A stretch of DNA of 64,000 nucleotides from Portulaca oleracea (GCA_029582165.1 CM055877.1:27835355-27899354), one strand, 5' to 3'; shown: positions 21,690-33,922, numbered from the stretch's first letter. Numbers and translations: made by a program. Notes: generated by a model from the letters alone, not told the origin.

Positions 21690-23070
21690 AGTTTCATTTG
21701 AATTGTAACTTGATAATTGCTATTGTATGAAAACGTTACTACGGTAAAAAGTCTTCCCAGCTTCCCTGAAAGTCTAAAACACAAGCCCTAAGCAGGTGTT
21801 CCACTATCTGATTTACCTTTTCTGTTTGACCATCGGTTTCTGTGATATGAGCTACTGAAGTTCGGCTTGGTGCCAAACGCCCTTTGCAAAGCTGCCCAAA
21901 ATCATGATTGGAACTTGGTATCTCGGTCAGAGACTATGTCTTTTGGAATGCCATATAGCCTCACTACTTTTTCCTTTCACATAAATGCTGGCTAACTTGC
22001 CTATTTTCCAACTGTCATTTATTGGAATAAAATGGCTAGACTTGGCCAATCTCAATCTCATGTTTCCTTTCGGTATACCATCTCTATTTTCATGTTCTGC
22101 ATAATTGGTGCCATTGAGGTCAGAATATTAGGCGTGCTTGAATCATATTGAGTCCTCCCTTAAGTCCTTGAAAAGCTTTCCCACATTCCTCAGTCTACAC
22201 AATTTGGGGTTTCCCTCCACAATTTGGTCACGGCAAGGAAACATTCAAACAAGTTCTTGAGTGCAGTGGTAACCACGACTATTCCGTCTCAAAACCTCTT
22301 ACCTTGGGAATAATTGCTGCTCCGAATTAATTTATAACTGTACCCACTTTTTGTGGATCGATCTGGATTATTTTCTGGATCACTATATGTCCTAAGGATG
22401 TTATTTCTTTTAATCAAAGCCTATGCCTTGGCCACTTAGTAAGTGATTGACACTGCCTTGAGGTTTGTGACTATTTCTGGATCACTATATCGTCCATGTC
22501 CTTTTTGAATCTTTAAGTGGACCAACAGATTGTCAGAAGTGCAAACGTTCATTTACCTACACTCATCCATATGCTTAGTTCTTGAAACCCATAAATATTG
22601 TTAGCACGTTGGTAAGCTCTAGACATAACTATAGGCCCATAATATCAGTATCAAGCCTTAAAAGCAGCCCTATGTATATCTTCCGACTTGCTCCTTGTTT
22701 GATGTTACCCTAACCTCAAATCTACTTTCGAACCATTCCAACTCCGGGTAACTGATTATATAGGTCGTTAACGCAATGAAGGGGATGCTTATTTTTTATA
22801 GTAACCTTGTTCAATCCTTTATAATTTGTGCATAATCTTAAACGGCCATCTCCCTTCTTTATAAAAAGTACATGTACCCCCCAAGAGAACATACTATAGG
22901 TTCTATGAACTTTCCTTATATCAGTTCACATCTGGGTTTTGGACCCCTTAAATTCCACATGCGCCATTCCATCTGGCATTTTTAAAGTTAGGTTGCGTTC
23001 TTGGAACTTAAAGAAGATAGCTACACCAAAGGATGACTTTACAACATTTTAGGTATGATATCTCAACTTT
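21690..23070 (-). pseudogene. Degenerate Ty3/gypsy pol (chromovirus-like)
   Basis: Frames are thoroughly broken, but on the minus strand order and motifs are clear. Near 22860-22780 the translation gives GDGRLRLCTNYKGLNKVTIK, the RT motif; near 21960-21870, GIPKDIVSDRDTKFQS of the integrase core; near 21850-21790, the integrase segment that normally reads QTDGQTE-VNQ. RNase H lies between but is hardly readable. Internal deletions shorten the whole to about 1.4 kb. Confidence 0.7.
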
Positions 23071-26000
23071 ATGAGCTTTAGAGAGGTCATAACTTAACCT
23101 ACATTATCATATACTACTTGTCCTGCACTAGGGACATTACGGAGTCGCTAGTTTCCTTTATGGTTCACTTTTTGAGACTTCATAGATTTACTTATCTAGC
23201 GCGAATATCTGGCTTGCTCCTTCGTTCGGCTTATTTTCATAATCTTGTCGATTATCATGTCCAACCCTAAGGTCATCATTCGTGAATAAATAACTAAGTC
23301 GGTTATTCATAGAACTAGGGATTAATATTTCACATACTCTCCGAATAAGTTTTTGCCAGTGAATGCAAACGTTTCCTATCTACCCCAAAGCACTGAGTGC
23401 TACCTCTTTTAACTATCTGAACCTTTTCATTTCTTCGTAAAACGATGGGGCGACGACGCGTATCCCCTTTTAAAATTTATCCATATGACTCTCATTCTTT
23501 TGTAAAACTAGCTACTCCTTCTTCAAGTATCATATATCCTAACAGTAATACCCGTCCTATTCTCAAGCAACCTAGACTCAAAGGTCCTGTATATCTTTCT
23601 TTAGAAACTGTTTCCAATATTTTTCAACTTTATCCCATAAACCATAATAGCACCATTCGAACTAATACCAAGCACTTTACTCCCCTTTTAATTTCCTATA
23701 CTAGAAATGAGTAAGTATAAAGGGGAAAATATGGGAATTGGAAAGATACGATGGCCAAGGGGTATAATTATGAACCTCCAAACTAATCATGAAACGAAGA
23801 TTTACACGATGACTTTACTACTGTATGGTGAGATGTGGATCGTTCATAAGTTTAACAATATGCTGATCTATTAGGTATGAATGATGGTTACTAAGAGATA
23901 GTTGATAATAATAGTTAGCACTATGATTCCATGAATAAGGACACTCATAAGAATACTTAAATGAGCTTGGCTTGGAGAGAAAGATATTAGGATCAACTTT
24001 TGATCTCCGAAAGAACTCTGACTTCTATTGGAGCTAAACTTTGAAGATAATATGTAGATCCATTTTAGGAAGATAATAATTTCTTATGAAAAGAAAAGAT
24101 AGGCTAAATAAAGGGCCCTATGAAATAAGTGAAGTCCATCACTAATGGAATGTTGAGTTGGTGGCAATTAAAAGAGAGGCAGTGGCCATGAGGAAATTGA
24201 TCATAAATTAGTAACAAGTCTATAAAGACATATCATTAATGAGCTAGAATGATTGGTCGATAACAATCATAGAATCTCATAAGAATTCTTGAAGATGAAC
24301 ACCGACAGAAAATGATAAACTTGGATTCAATATTACGGTAATAACGGAAAATTTTTTATGAGGATGCATAATGCGACTTTGAGACAAGGGTTTGGTTCAA
24401 GTAATGAATTTGAAGTATGATAGTCATGCACAAGAGGTCTGAACCTCATAATGGCTGTCCGTTAACAACGTTAAATGGATTCCGGTATATGAACATTGGC
24501 AAAGGGGCAGAGGCTTCTAAATCCCCAAAGTCATATCGGATATCTCTCCATGTAATTCACCCATACATATACATATAAGTAGATTCACCTGATCTTACGA
24601 CTCCATTTTTCCCATTCTTAATAATAAATTTTCTAACTCTATTATTTTCTCCTTATCTCACTATATTTCTTTCCCCTACATTTTCTATTACACATGAGTA
24701 TGATAAAAATAAGCATCACCTCGATGAAAGTCGGAATTTCTACGTTCGTTCCATTGACCCTATCATGGATACTATATTCGGAAAAACCTTTGTTCACCTC
24801 GTTGACCATCGTCAGTAAGCTGGGAAACCAAAATTAAATAATTGAGAACTTGTAAACACTTTTCTTCCCTACCTTTTTGTAGTAATTTCAGTAGAGTTCC
24901 CTGAAATACGACTACTTAACTTGAAAGTACCTATAATCACTCTACACACAACAACTTAAACGTGATCGGGTACACTAAGGTTACACGCCTATTTACACAT
25001 TTGTCATGCCATTCATGGTTTCTCAAACATCCTTGACTACATAAAGTCTTGTCATACGATGGTTCCCTTAGCAAAAATCGAGGGGCATACACTCATGTAT
25101 ATGTTTGCTTCCCGTTTTAGAAACCACCACGTGTACTTACACTTCCCCTGAACATCCCTAGGGTCAAACCTATTTTCCCTAGTCCCAAAATTAACTCGGG
25201 CGGCACTTAAGCATAGTTTGGTTGATCGTACAGTCTTCTTTACAACACATCACCATTACCAATTATGTCCAAACCGATTATACACACATATTAACTAAAC
25301 ATCATTATGCTCTTACCCTCATATAACCATCTTTGCCTCTTCCAACTGTCCTAGGTGGAGGTGTGGACTTCATCGTTTGAGCCATTGCTTTCTTTAGATC
25401 TTGAGTCACTCTTGGCCCATTTCTACCCTTACTTTTTACTCCTTGTTTCAAACTAATTTTTTTTGATGATCCTAGGGCTCGATGCTACTTATACCACACT
25501 TATATCATTAGAATCATACGATGTAGCGAGAGGAAAGATTGGGGTCCCGAGAGGTCGCTGCACTAATATGGTATATCCTATATGAAATACCCTTGAAGTC
25601 CACATACTCTTGAAGTAGCAACTTGAAGGTCATAGTGGTCTATGCTTCTGATATTTAAGACCTTTCCTCGAAACGTTTTGGTCAATCATCTAACATTAAC
25701 ATAAAAGAGATAAAATGAAAGTCATTCAACCTCTTGAAGGTGATATTGAGAGTGTGGATTCTCCTTTAACGTATGAAAAACCTCCATTAACTTCATAATG
25801 TGCGAGGAAACGTAATCCTCCAGTTCTATCAATATCGTATGAGGGTTTGGTATTTTGGGATCGACCATCCAGCATATCATGCATATATCAATTTACGAAT
25901 TAATAAAATAAAACAAACATTCTACCGGTCATAAGCTTATATCATAACTTTGCCCGGACGAAACCTATACCTATATCAAACCTTAAACAACTTCAGGTAT

Positions 26001-26224
26001 CACAATTGATGCTAAACTTATAACATCACATCACTTTATACCTTAACATTTCTCATAAACATGCATAACACCGTCATTTACCAATCTTTTTCAGATTTAT
26101 AAACTTGTAGTAAATCTTTATTCCCTAGACCTTTTCACACCACTATGCATATACTTGGACTTTTCTCACACCCCGAGTTTCCTTGTTCAACTTAGAACAA
26201 AACTCAAGCATTTCTTCAAGTACC
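23071..26224. other. Decayed retrotransposon sequence, no gene
   Basis: Three kilobases without a convincing ORF. It may hold the decayed gag of the chromovirus-like element (minus strand). The string GCTCGATGCTACTTATACCA at about 25478-25497 loosely resembles a reversed initiator-Met PBS. An 89-codon ORF at 23445-23714 has no recognisable domain and I do not call it. Confidence 0.35.
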
Positions 26225-26394
26225 TTTCTTGATTATGCATGTCTAGATTAGCTTAATAGCTTTATTTACATAATTTATCGCTTTCCGCACTGAGAAATAC
26301 CCCTACGCAAACCGATTCCCTCGCCAAGCCTAACACCCATCCTGTGGACCGACAACCCTAACTTATCAAAAACCATAAAAATTACAACCGAACA
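26225..26394 (+). repeat. Truncated 5' LTR of element B
   Basis: Only the last 170 bp of the LTR remain; they match 31436-31618, including CGCTTTCCGCACTGAGAAA and the terminus ACCGAACA. Confidence 0.9.
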
Positions 26395-26395
26395 A

Positions 26396-26413
26396 TGGCG
26401 CCATTGGCGGGGA
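26396..26413 (+). promoter_or_regulatory. Primer binding site of element B
   Basis: TGGCGCCATTGGCGGGGA, one base after the LTR, close to the TGGCGCCGTTGCCGGGG site typical of Athila elements. Confidence 0.8.
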
Positions 26414-26557
26414 TGGCGTTATTTGGTAGATTAGGTTATTGGTTTGTGTGTATATAGTTTATTGCTCTTGATTTTTGCTAGAAAAAAATGTAGTCAAAAA
26501 AATTGAATACTGAGAAAAAAAAAGAGAAAAAAAGAGAAAAGAAAAAAAATAGAGATT

Positions 26558-28345
26558 ATGGCTAGTCCCCAATTCCCCCAATATGAGCATGAAATATTTT
26601 GGAGGTATTTTGCAAGATTACATGATTATCATGCTCAATGTGAATTGTATGGTATCTTTTATGATACATTGGATATGTTGGGAATTGTGAATGAGGGTGT
26701 GAATTATGAGACCCGAAACCTCTTGGATTATCACGGGTTTTTCGCTTTAGGAGAAGAACAAGCATGGGAATTACTCGAATGGTTGTCTAGGGATTCTTAT
26801 AAATTTGAGCAACAAAGTGTTAGTCCTAGCTTCCAATATCCTTATGCACCATCCTCCGAGACTTTAGCCATACCATATCAAGAATACCCCCAAAATCTTT
26901 ATGATCAATCCAGTGGTGGGGAGTATATGGAAAATTTTTGTGAGACCTTGCCTGAACAATCATGTGACTATCCCGTGTGTTCTGATGATCAATCTTATGG
27001 TAGGGATTATGTAGAGAACTCTTATGATCCTCCCCAACGTGATGATATTGAGTCTCATCCTTTGTGCTTATTTTGTGATTCACTGTGCCATAGTTTTGCT
27101 TCTTGTTTGCAATATAAGATACATGTGCAATTTAATAAATGCTCGGATAAATTTGAACACATGTTTAAAACTTGGGCAGAAGTTTTTTCTTCACAAATGG
27201 TTGATTCGAATGTTGAAGTAGATCATTCGTCATCTTTGAGTCTTGAAATGCGTGTTGATTCTTCTTTGTGTGATTATGATGAGGATGATGACTACTATAA
27301 CAGATCATGCATGCTTAGTGATTCTTTAGCTCTAGCTGCACCTAGTGAGCATGAGGAACATGATGATCTTGTGTGTGATGATGCAGAACTTGATGAAAAC
27401 ATGCTAGATGATGAACCATTATCCACACCATTGTCCATACTTTTGTGTGAAGAAAAGATTGAGTTATTTGAATGCCATGATACTTGTGATGTAATTGAGC
27501 ATGATCTTGTTGAGAGTGAAGTTGAATCTGTTGTGATTGAATGTGTGCTTAATGCCGATTTATTCACTTTCATTGAGGATCATTGCATTAGTGAGGCATT
27601 AGCTACCCTTGCATGTGAATCCATTGATGTGCATTCTTGTGATGATGAGCATAATTCTTTGGGGATTGATCATGATTTTTTGAACTTGGTTTGTGACAAT
27701 GATGCTTTTGATGATGATATGTTTTATGAGTCATTCACGATGAGTTATGACCCTGAGCCTTCCACTTTCACTTTTGATGTAGTTTTGAATGATGCACCTT
27801 TGCCTTCTGATAATGATAGTTCTTCTGACGAGTCTGATATTGATGAAGATGAAGATGTGCCTGTTTGTGATGTTGGGAGTGTTATGATGTGGTCTAACCC
27901 TGCTTTTTCCATATCACCCATCGATGATTATGATGATTATTTGGATGAAAATTGTGATTTGGAATTGGTGTTTGATGATAATTGCATGGATATTGAGTGT
28001 GAATCATTATTGGCATCCAAGTCTTTGCATGAGCATGTTCAAGATTGTGTTGTATTGCCCCCTCCCGTTGATTTGTATACCCAATTTCCATTTACGAGTC
28101 AATGGGAGGAATCATTTGTCATGTCTCAATTTACCATGCCTAGGAAAGTCTTGTACATTCACGTAGTCCGTCATTTTACTGACTTTTCTAAGGCTTTTGA
28201 TAAGTTGTTAAGAGCACGAAGGTTTGCTAATGAAATCTTGAGATTGTGCTCTTATGTACACCATTCTGAGATGCATGAAAGAATGCATGATTTGTTACTA
28301 CGGGCGTTGAATGGTTCTAACATGGCACCCGACATCTTGAGGTGA
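26558..28345 (+). CDS. Element B ORF: Gag capsid fragment, zinc knuckle, acidic tail
   Basis: An intact ORF of 595 codons. Residues about 10-85 (EIFWRYFARLHDYHAQC to AWELLEWLSRDSYKFE) align by pattern with the C-terminal half of Athila Gag capsid (F-E-x-W-E-R-F-K ... W-E-L-V-E-N-L). Residues 170-183 form CLFCDSLCHSFASC, a C-x2-C-x4-H-x4-C zinc knuckle. The remaining 400 residues are very acidic (runs such as DYDEDDDYYN and SDESDIDEDEDVP), Cys-containing and unlike any domain I know. A short basic C-terminus (KLLRARRFANEILRL) follows. The start is the first ATG, 145 bp after the PBS. Such an ORF kept open in a pol-less element suggests it was translated recently. Its role is unknown; RNA binding by the knuckle is plausible. 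Confidence 0.8.
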   Translation: MASPQFPQYEHEIFWRYFARLHDYHAQCELYGIFYDTLDMLGIVNEGVNYETRNLLDYHGFFALGEEQAWELLEWLSRDSYKFEQQSVSPSFQYPYAPSSETLAIPYQEYPQNLYDQSSGGEYMENFCETLPEQSCDYPVCSDDQSYGRDYVENSYDPPQRDDIESHPLCLFCDSLCHSFASCLQYKIHVQFNKCSDKFEHMFKTWAEVFSSQMVDSNVEVDHSSSLSLEMRVDSSLCDYDEDDDYYNRSCMLSDSLALAAPSEHEEHDDLVCDDAELDENMLDDEPLSTPLSILLCEEKIELFECHDTCDVIEHDLVESEVESVVIECVLNADLFTFIEDHCISEALATLACESIDVHSCDDEHNSLGIDHDFLNLVCDNDAFDDDMFYESFTMSYDPEPSTFTFDVVLNDAPLPSDNDSSSDESDIDEDEDVPVCDVGSVMMWSNPAFSISPIDDYDDYLDENCDLELVFDDNCMDIECESLLASKSLHEHVQDCVVLPPPVDLYTQFPFTSQWEESFVMSQFTMPRKVLYIHVVRHFTDFSKAFDKLLRARRFANEILRLCSYVHHSEMHERMHDLLLRALNGSNMAPDILR

Positions 28346-30223
28346 GGAAGAATGAGTATCTTGATAAGAAGCCTTGCAGGTAATATCCTTCCTCACCTTT
28401 CTTGTACAGTTAGTGAGTATTCTTTCTTTTCATCTTTTATTTTCTTTTTATGTGTGTTTCTTTTTCTTTCCTTTTTGGAGTGCTTGCTTACCTACTTCTG
28501 TTTCCATTGAGGACATAGAAACCTCTTTGTGTGGGAGTGGGCGGTAATATGCATTCCGGTTTTTGAGTCTAAGAAAAGAAAAAAAAAAGTGAGATTCATC
28601 TTGTAAATATTTTAGTTTTTCTTTAGTTAGTTAGTCCCTAGTGTCTAGTGTAGTTTGTTTTTCCTTTTTGATCTTGCATGTAAACATTCACATATAGTAT
28701 GAGTTTCTTGTTTATTTCTAACCTATGGTGTGATGTTCTTTGGATCGTAGATTGGGTGTGCTTTAATTAAAGACCTTGAGGTAAAATCCTTCTACCTTCT
28801 CTTTTATGTGAATATATCGATGATCCATGTTGCATGCTTGATTTTTCTTTGGATGGCGAACCCCTTGAGTGTGAATGTTGGGATTATTGTGTTGTTGGAG
28901 TCGTGTGGGCTCGAGTCGCCACCATTTTGTTTGCTACGTGTTTGTTTGTGTGTTTTTAGGTTTTCTACCTTACTTGTGACACCTTTCTTCTCACAATGGA
29001 GACATTGTGAAGTTTTGTGTGGGAGTGGCGGGTGATACTTCCATTGTTCATGGGTAGACAACCTAGTATTTTTTATTTTGTTTTTCATAGTTTTTGTCTA
29101 AAATCTGAAAAATTTTGTGTGAAAAAGGAGAAAAAAGGGAGTGAAAAACCTTTTTCGGTTTTCGTTCTTTTTCTTTTGTTTTTGCCTTGTGTTGAGAATA
29201 AGTGTAACTAATGCCTAGAAGACTTTCTTAATCTCCTTGAACGCAACCAGTATGAGCATGAGCAATATCGGTCCTTAGTTCGAGTATTGTCATGACTTAC
29301 TTATGTAGATTCCCTTCATTAAATGCTTAATAAGGTCCTTGATTCTTTCACGTTCTCTTCGAAATTGTGAGACTTTAGTAGATCATATCCGAGCTTGTTG
29401 AAAAAGTGAATCTTAATTAAATCGGAAATTGTAATGCTAAGTTAGTCTACCTACATGGGACCAGTATAAGCGGTGCGGCGCTCTTACCCCTTAAGCACTT
29501 CGTTTTCGTAACGATGAGGAGTATGGAGTAGCCCGTGTTGGGAGGATAAACCCCGTTATGGGCCGTTCAATTCCCGAAAAAACTAACACTAATCTCGTTG
29601 AGCTAATTTGAAAAGGCCAACGTTAAAATAAATCGTACTGAATGTGAAGTCTTCCTTTGCGTTTCCTGCGGCCCTCACCAAGCCAACTGCGACACAAGCG
29701 AGGGGGGGACGACACTTAAATAATCTTTTGCTTTGAAACAAGCTTGGATTGTGGTTTGCTCTAGATAAATCAGATTCGATTAGAATAACACTTGCACTGG
29801 CGCACATAGGATCTTGTTTTGTAGGAGATGTTGGGAATCGAATACATTAAATATTGGAAATATCTTGAGTTAGGAGATTTGAGGTGCTCATAATGGTTCC
29901 TTTTAGTTGATCAATATTGTTTTCTTAGTAGCGATTGCGTGATTCCTTGAGCAGGCAGCTTTTCTTTACTTTCTTTCAAACTTGTTTTGTTTTTCACTTT
30001 CCCTCTCTCCTTTTCTTTGGCTTTTGTGGGTATAGCTTCTATAAACCCTCACAAGACCTTCCTCGTCCACTTGGGCTGCCAAGGGGTTTAAAGGGCTTTA
30101 TGCATGTGCTAAATGCATCCGTGATTCCTGCGAAAGTGAGTTAGGGTTTTTAGTTCTTTTTCTCTGTCTTTATCTTTTTTGTTTTAGTTTGCTCGGGGTG
30201 AGCAAACCCTTGTGTGGGAGTGT
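28346..30223 (+). other. Element B non-coding region with three PPT-like tracts
   Basis: No ORF with a known domain. TTGTGTGGGAGTG occurs at 28527-28539, 29015-29027 and 30210-30222; the last adjoins the 3' LTR and must be the working PPT. The first two are preceded by ATTGAGGACAT- and ATGGAGACATT-like strings. The remainder is T-rich. Confidence 0.7.
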
Positions 30224-31618
30224 TGTTCGGTCTCATTCTGAGTCGAATTTTATATCTTTTATAGGGTGTTTTTAGTTATTTTAGCCCCTTGTATATATAT
30301 TAGATATGATGATTTTAGGTTTTGTAGGAAAATAAGGAGTTAGAAGGAATTTAGGCTTAAATGAGGGTTTTTAAGGGAATCCCGAGCGATTTCCCGAGTC
30401 AACCCGAGCCGGGAACCGAGGCGAGACCAACCCGGGAACTTCATCTCCTTAATTGGCGATAAACAGGGGAATGGGACAGACCTATGTCGCGCCTCAGTCA
30501 GCAAGCGTCGCACCCGTGACTCCGTTCTGCCACGCCTGCACAACCGAGCATAAGACGCCGCGCTCGTTACCAAACAGGTCACGCCCGCGACCTGGTGCTG
30601 AGAGACGAAAGGTCCAGCGAACAGACGTGGGTCGCGCCCCTGATACATTGTATCACGCCTATGACATAACTAGGTCGCGCCCGCGACCATTGGGGTAGTG
30701 CCCGCGACGTCTGGGAGAGGCTGACGGATACAACACGGGGCAGAACCTGGTCGCGCCCGCGACCGAAGTGGTCACGCCCGCGACTGTTGATGTTGCGGAA
30801 TCAATACGCGCGTTCTGCCGAGCTTAATTTTGGCTTTTGCGTTTTCGTTTTCTCTCCTTCTATAAATACTCGTTGTAATTCAGCATTCTAATTATCTTAG
30901 TCTTTATCTTAGTAGTTTAGGAGTAGGATTAGAGTATATTTGGATTTAATTATTTTCCTTTATTCTCTCTTTAATCTTTCTTCAAGTTTTTAATTGTTCT
31001 TCAAGCTTTCTTTGATTTCTTGCATTTGTATTCAAACTTTCTTCAAGCTTTCTCAATTCAAGCAAGTTTCCATTGAAGCTTACAAGCTTTCTCTCTTTTC
31101 CTCTCTCTCTTTCTCTCCCTCTTTCTCCTTTCAAGTGTCATTGTTAACTTGTTTTCCAAGCTTTCGAGTGATAGCCACAACCAATCCACTTTTAGTGAGA
31201 TGGAGGGTCAAGGGTTACCAATTCTACTTTCTAGTGAGAATTAGGGGATCCTTGGTAATCCAATCAACAATTTCTTGTTTGTTCGGGGGAAGTTACAAGT
31301 GTAGATTGAAGATTAGAAGATTGTGTTCATCAAAGGTATAATTTCTTGTCCCTAATTTCATTGTTCATTCTAGTCCTTCATTCATGCTTTTAATTGATTT
31401 CTTAATTTCATGCTTTATTTGATTAGATGCTTTTATTGCTTTCTTGATTATGCATTTATGCATGTCTAGATTAGCTTAATAGCTTTATTTACATAATTTA
31501 CCGCTTTCCGCACTGAGAAAAACCCTTAGACAAACCGATTCCCTCGTCAAGCCTAACACCCTTCCATGTGGACCGACAACCCCAACTTAACAAAAACCAC
31601 AAAAATTACAACCGAACA
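30224..31618 (+). repeat. 3' LTR of element B with GGTCGCGCCCGCGACC palindromes
   Basis: TGTTCGGT to ACCGAACA, 1395 bp. Four clear copies of GGTC[AG]CGCCCGCGAC[CT] lie at 30577-30592, 30673-30688, 30749-30764 and 30770-30785, with weaker versions near 30486, 30508, 30630 and 30693, all in a CpG-rich island of about 330 bp within AT-rich surroundings. After it come a TATA-like TATAAATA (near 30861) and a long pyrimidine-rich leader. The predicted ORFs here are not considered coding. Confidence 0.88.
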
Positions 31619-32808
31619 ATCCAACACTCATAATTACAATATTCAAACTTGAAAGGCCCAGAAAATCACCATTTAGATCCATTTTAATTGCATGCAACAC
31701 CACTACATCATCTACTTCCACAATTCATCACCAAACCCAACATGCACCACAACAAAACTTTCAATCTTCTGAATCTATAGTTAACCTATAAACATGCACT
31801 TTGCATCTAACCATTTTCCTTACTTTCACATAAAAATTACTTCTTCCAATTCACATGCATGCTCATTATTTGCAAGGAATTTACTTAATAAACACTAAGA
31901 TAACAAGAACTTCAACATACTTACCCAAATTCTTCTCTTTGAATTATTCCACACTAATCTTTACTTGAAGACCTTAAAACTCTTGCCTTGATTCTGGAAA
32001 GACACAATAATAACAAGAGAAAAAACGTTAGAATGCCATTTGATTCATCCTTAAAAGGAAGATGAAGAAGAATGGAGTGATATACCACTTGAAATGGAAG
32101 AAAAACAAGAAAGATGGGATGATGATGATGTGGTGGTGCAATGGTGGCCAGAAAAATGGCCGAAAACGACTGAGCTGGTGGCAGTGACAAAATTTGGATG
32201 GCGGTAGGCGAGAGGAGGTGGATGGTCATGGTGAGAGAGAGAGCAAGGGAGATGAGGTGTGAATTTGGTTATCTTTTTCCAATGAATACATATTAACTTG
32301 AGTCATATATACATATAATAACCAAGGCCCAAATCCAAGCCCCTCTCCCTCTCTTGGCCGGTCATCATGGCCCAAACAAGACAAATTTTGACAATTTTAA
32401 TTATCCCTTCATATATTTATATCTCCCTATTTTCCCAAATTACCGAAAATTACTAAACTGTAAAAAAATGTTATCGATTACCTAAATAAAAATATCTAAC
32501 ACCTCCATAAAAGTTCTCATAATTATAACCTTAAATAATTTTGAATAAAGAAGGATCCGGTATATCGGTCTCGGTAAAAGAATTCATGTACGATCAGAAC
32601 CATCGTAAAAAATTATCGGTAGCGATTTTTCCAAGAAAAGAAAATTAAACTGAATCGTTGATGATCGTTGCACTGTTCAAGTCCTGCAAAACATAAACTG
32701 GGTTAGAAAAATGGAACACACGCTTTAATTAATGATGATTTAACTTTAACCTTGATTATTTAAACTACTAAGTACGTATCAAGGGGCGATTTTCTTCGGG
32801 TTATTACA
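31619..32808 (-). repeat. LTR-like repeat copy 2 (uninterrupted)
   Basis: Matches 19209-19734 and 21495-21597 up to 32232 and carries the empty site AATGG (32140-32144). On the minus strand it begins TGTAATAACCCG at 32808, a start typical of chromovirus LTRs. Its far end has been replaced by element B. Confidence 0.65.
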
Positions 32809-32813
32809 AGAAG

Positions 32814-33922
32814 TTGGAAAGACTTACCAAGATTATGAGTACTATCCCGACATTCACAAACAAATACACAGATGTGCCTTTACCCATACATCTAGTCATA
32901 AAGGTGGTTGACAATCTTGAAGTGTCCAACATCAAGTTCAAACTGTATGAGAATCTCACTCACCATATTGAAAAATTCATGAGACTAGCACCTCTCAATA
33001 GAATTGACGTCGGCTTGTACTCCACAATCTTTCCATCCACTTTAGATGGAGAAGCCAAAGTGTTGTACCATGCCCTGGCACCTCAAATCAAGGCTAACTG
33101 GAATGAGTTGTTTCAGGCCTTCATTGATCACCACACTCATATCCAGAAGAAGCAAGCTACAGTGGATGGCCTAAATGCAATGAAGTAAAGGGAGGACGAG
33201 CGTTTCCTTGATTACTTTGAAAGGTGGTACACCAAGTTGTCTCATATCAATAAGACTATACCTTTGTGCTTACAGTTGTCCACCTTCAAACAAAATCTTA
33301 AGAGTAGCATGTCTTGTCATTTGCGCTACCATGTGATAGAAGACTTTGATTATCTAAAGAACATTTGCGTACAATTAGAAGCCATGAACAATGAGAAGAA
33401 TACTTCGGTGCCAGGATGGAAATGATCTAGTTCCAACAAGAGAGCCACTAGCACGCCTAGCCACCCTCCTAAAATTGTTGAGACTAATTCCATCCAGCTT
33501 CGGACACCTATTGTAGCTAAATACGAGACATATATACGTCTTGACGTCCCGTATACCCAAGCTTTAAAGAGGCCGGTGAAAAAGGGATCAACGTGCTTCC
33601 TATACCAAGTGGCGAGCCATAAAACAAGATAAAGAATTGGGACCAAAACCAATTATGTAGTTATCATCGTTGCATGGGACATGATACAAAAAGATGTTGG
33701 ACTCTTAAAAACAAAATAGAAGACATGACAAGGGCGGGGACCCTCCCTCTTCCAAAGGTGGCACAGAAACCTAATAATAAGGAAAACCCTACGCTTGAGG
33801 ATACTAATGCCATCTTCAATCATGCCCTGGGATTCGATCCATCATCCTTTATAGTAGAGAAGAGACAACCCATTCCAAACATCCCTGAGCACCCCAAAAA
33901 TCTGGTTATCAACGACATTTAG
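32814..33922 (+). pseudogene. Element C Gag
   Basis: 32814-33188 holds a retrotransposon Gag core (LDGEAKVLYHALAPQIKANW, then WNELFQAFIDHH), cut by a stop at 33187 and continuing as REDERFLDYFERWYTKLSHI and LSTFKQNLKSSMS. A knuckle CSYHRCMGHDTKRC is encoded around 33656-33697, followed by LKNKIEDMTRAGTLPLP, the same arrangement as in element A's Gag tail. At least one stop and two frame changes break the gene. Confidence 0.8.

Larger units (their letters stand above)
26225..31618 (+). mobile_element. Element B: non-autonomous Athila-like LTR retrotransposon
   Basis: A 170-bp remnant of the 5' LTR (26225-26394), an Athila-type PBS (26396-26413), one long ORF, about 1.9 kb of non-coding sequence and a full 3' LTR (30224-31618). 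LTR termini are TGTTCGGT..ACCGAACA, an 8-bp inverted repeat. No protease, RT or integrase is present. The left end is truncated against old gypsy sequence. The right end sits in the LTR-like repeat, and paralog copy 1 (near 19209) shows the uninterrupted target sequence. Confidence 0.85.

Noticed and set aside
23445..23714. 89-codon ORF
   Set aside because: No domain, no codon or context support, within decayed retrotransposon sequence.
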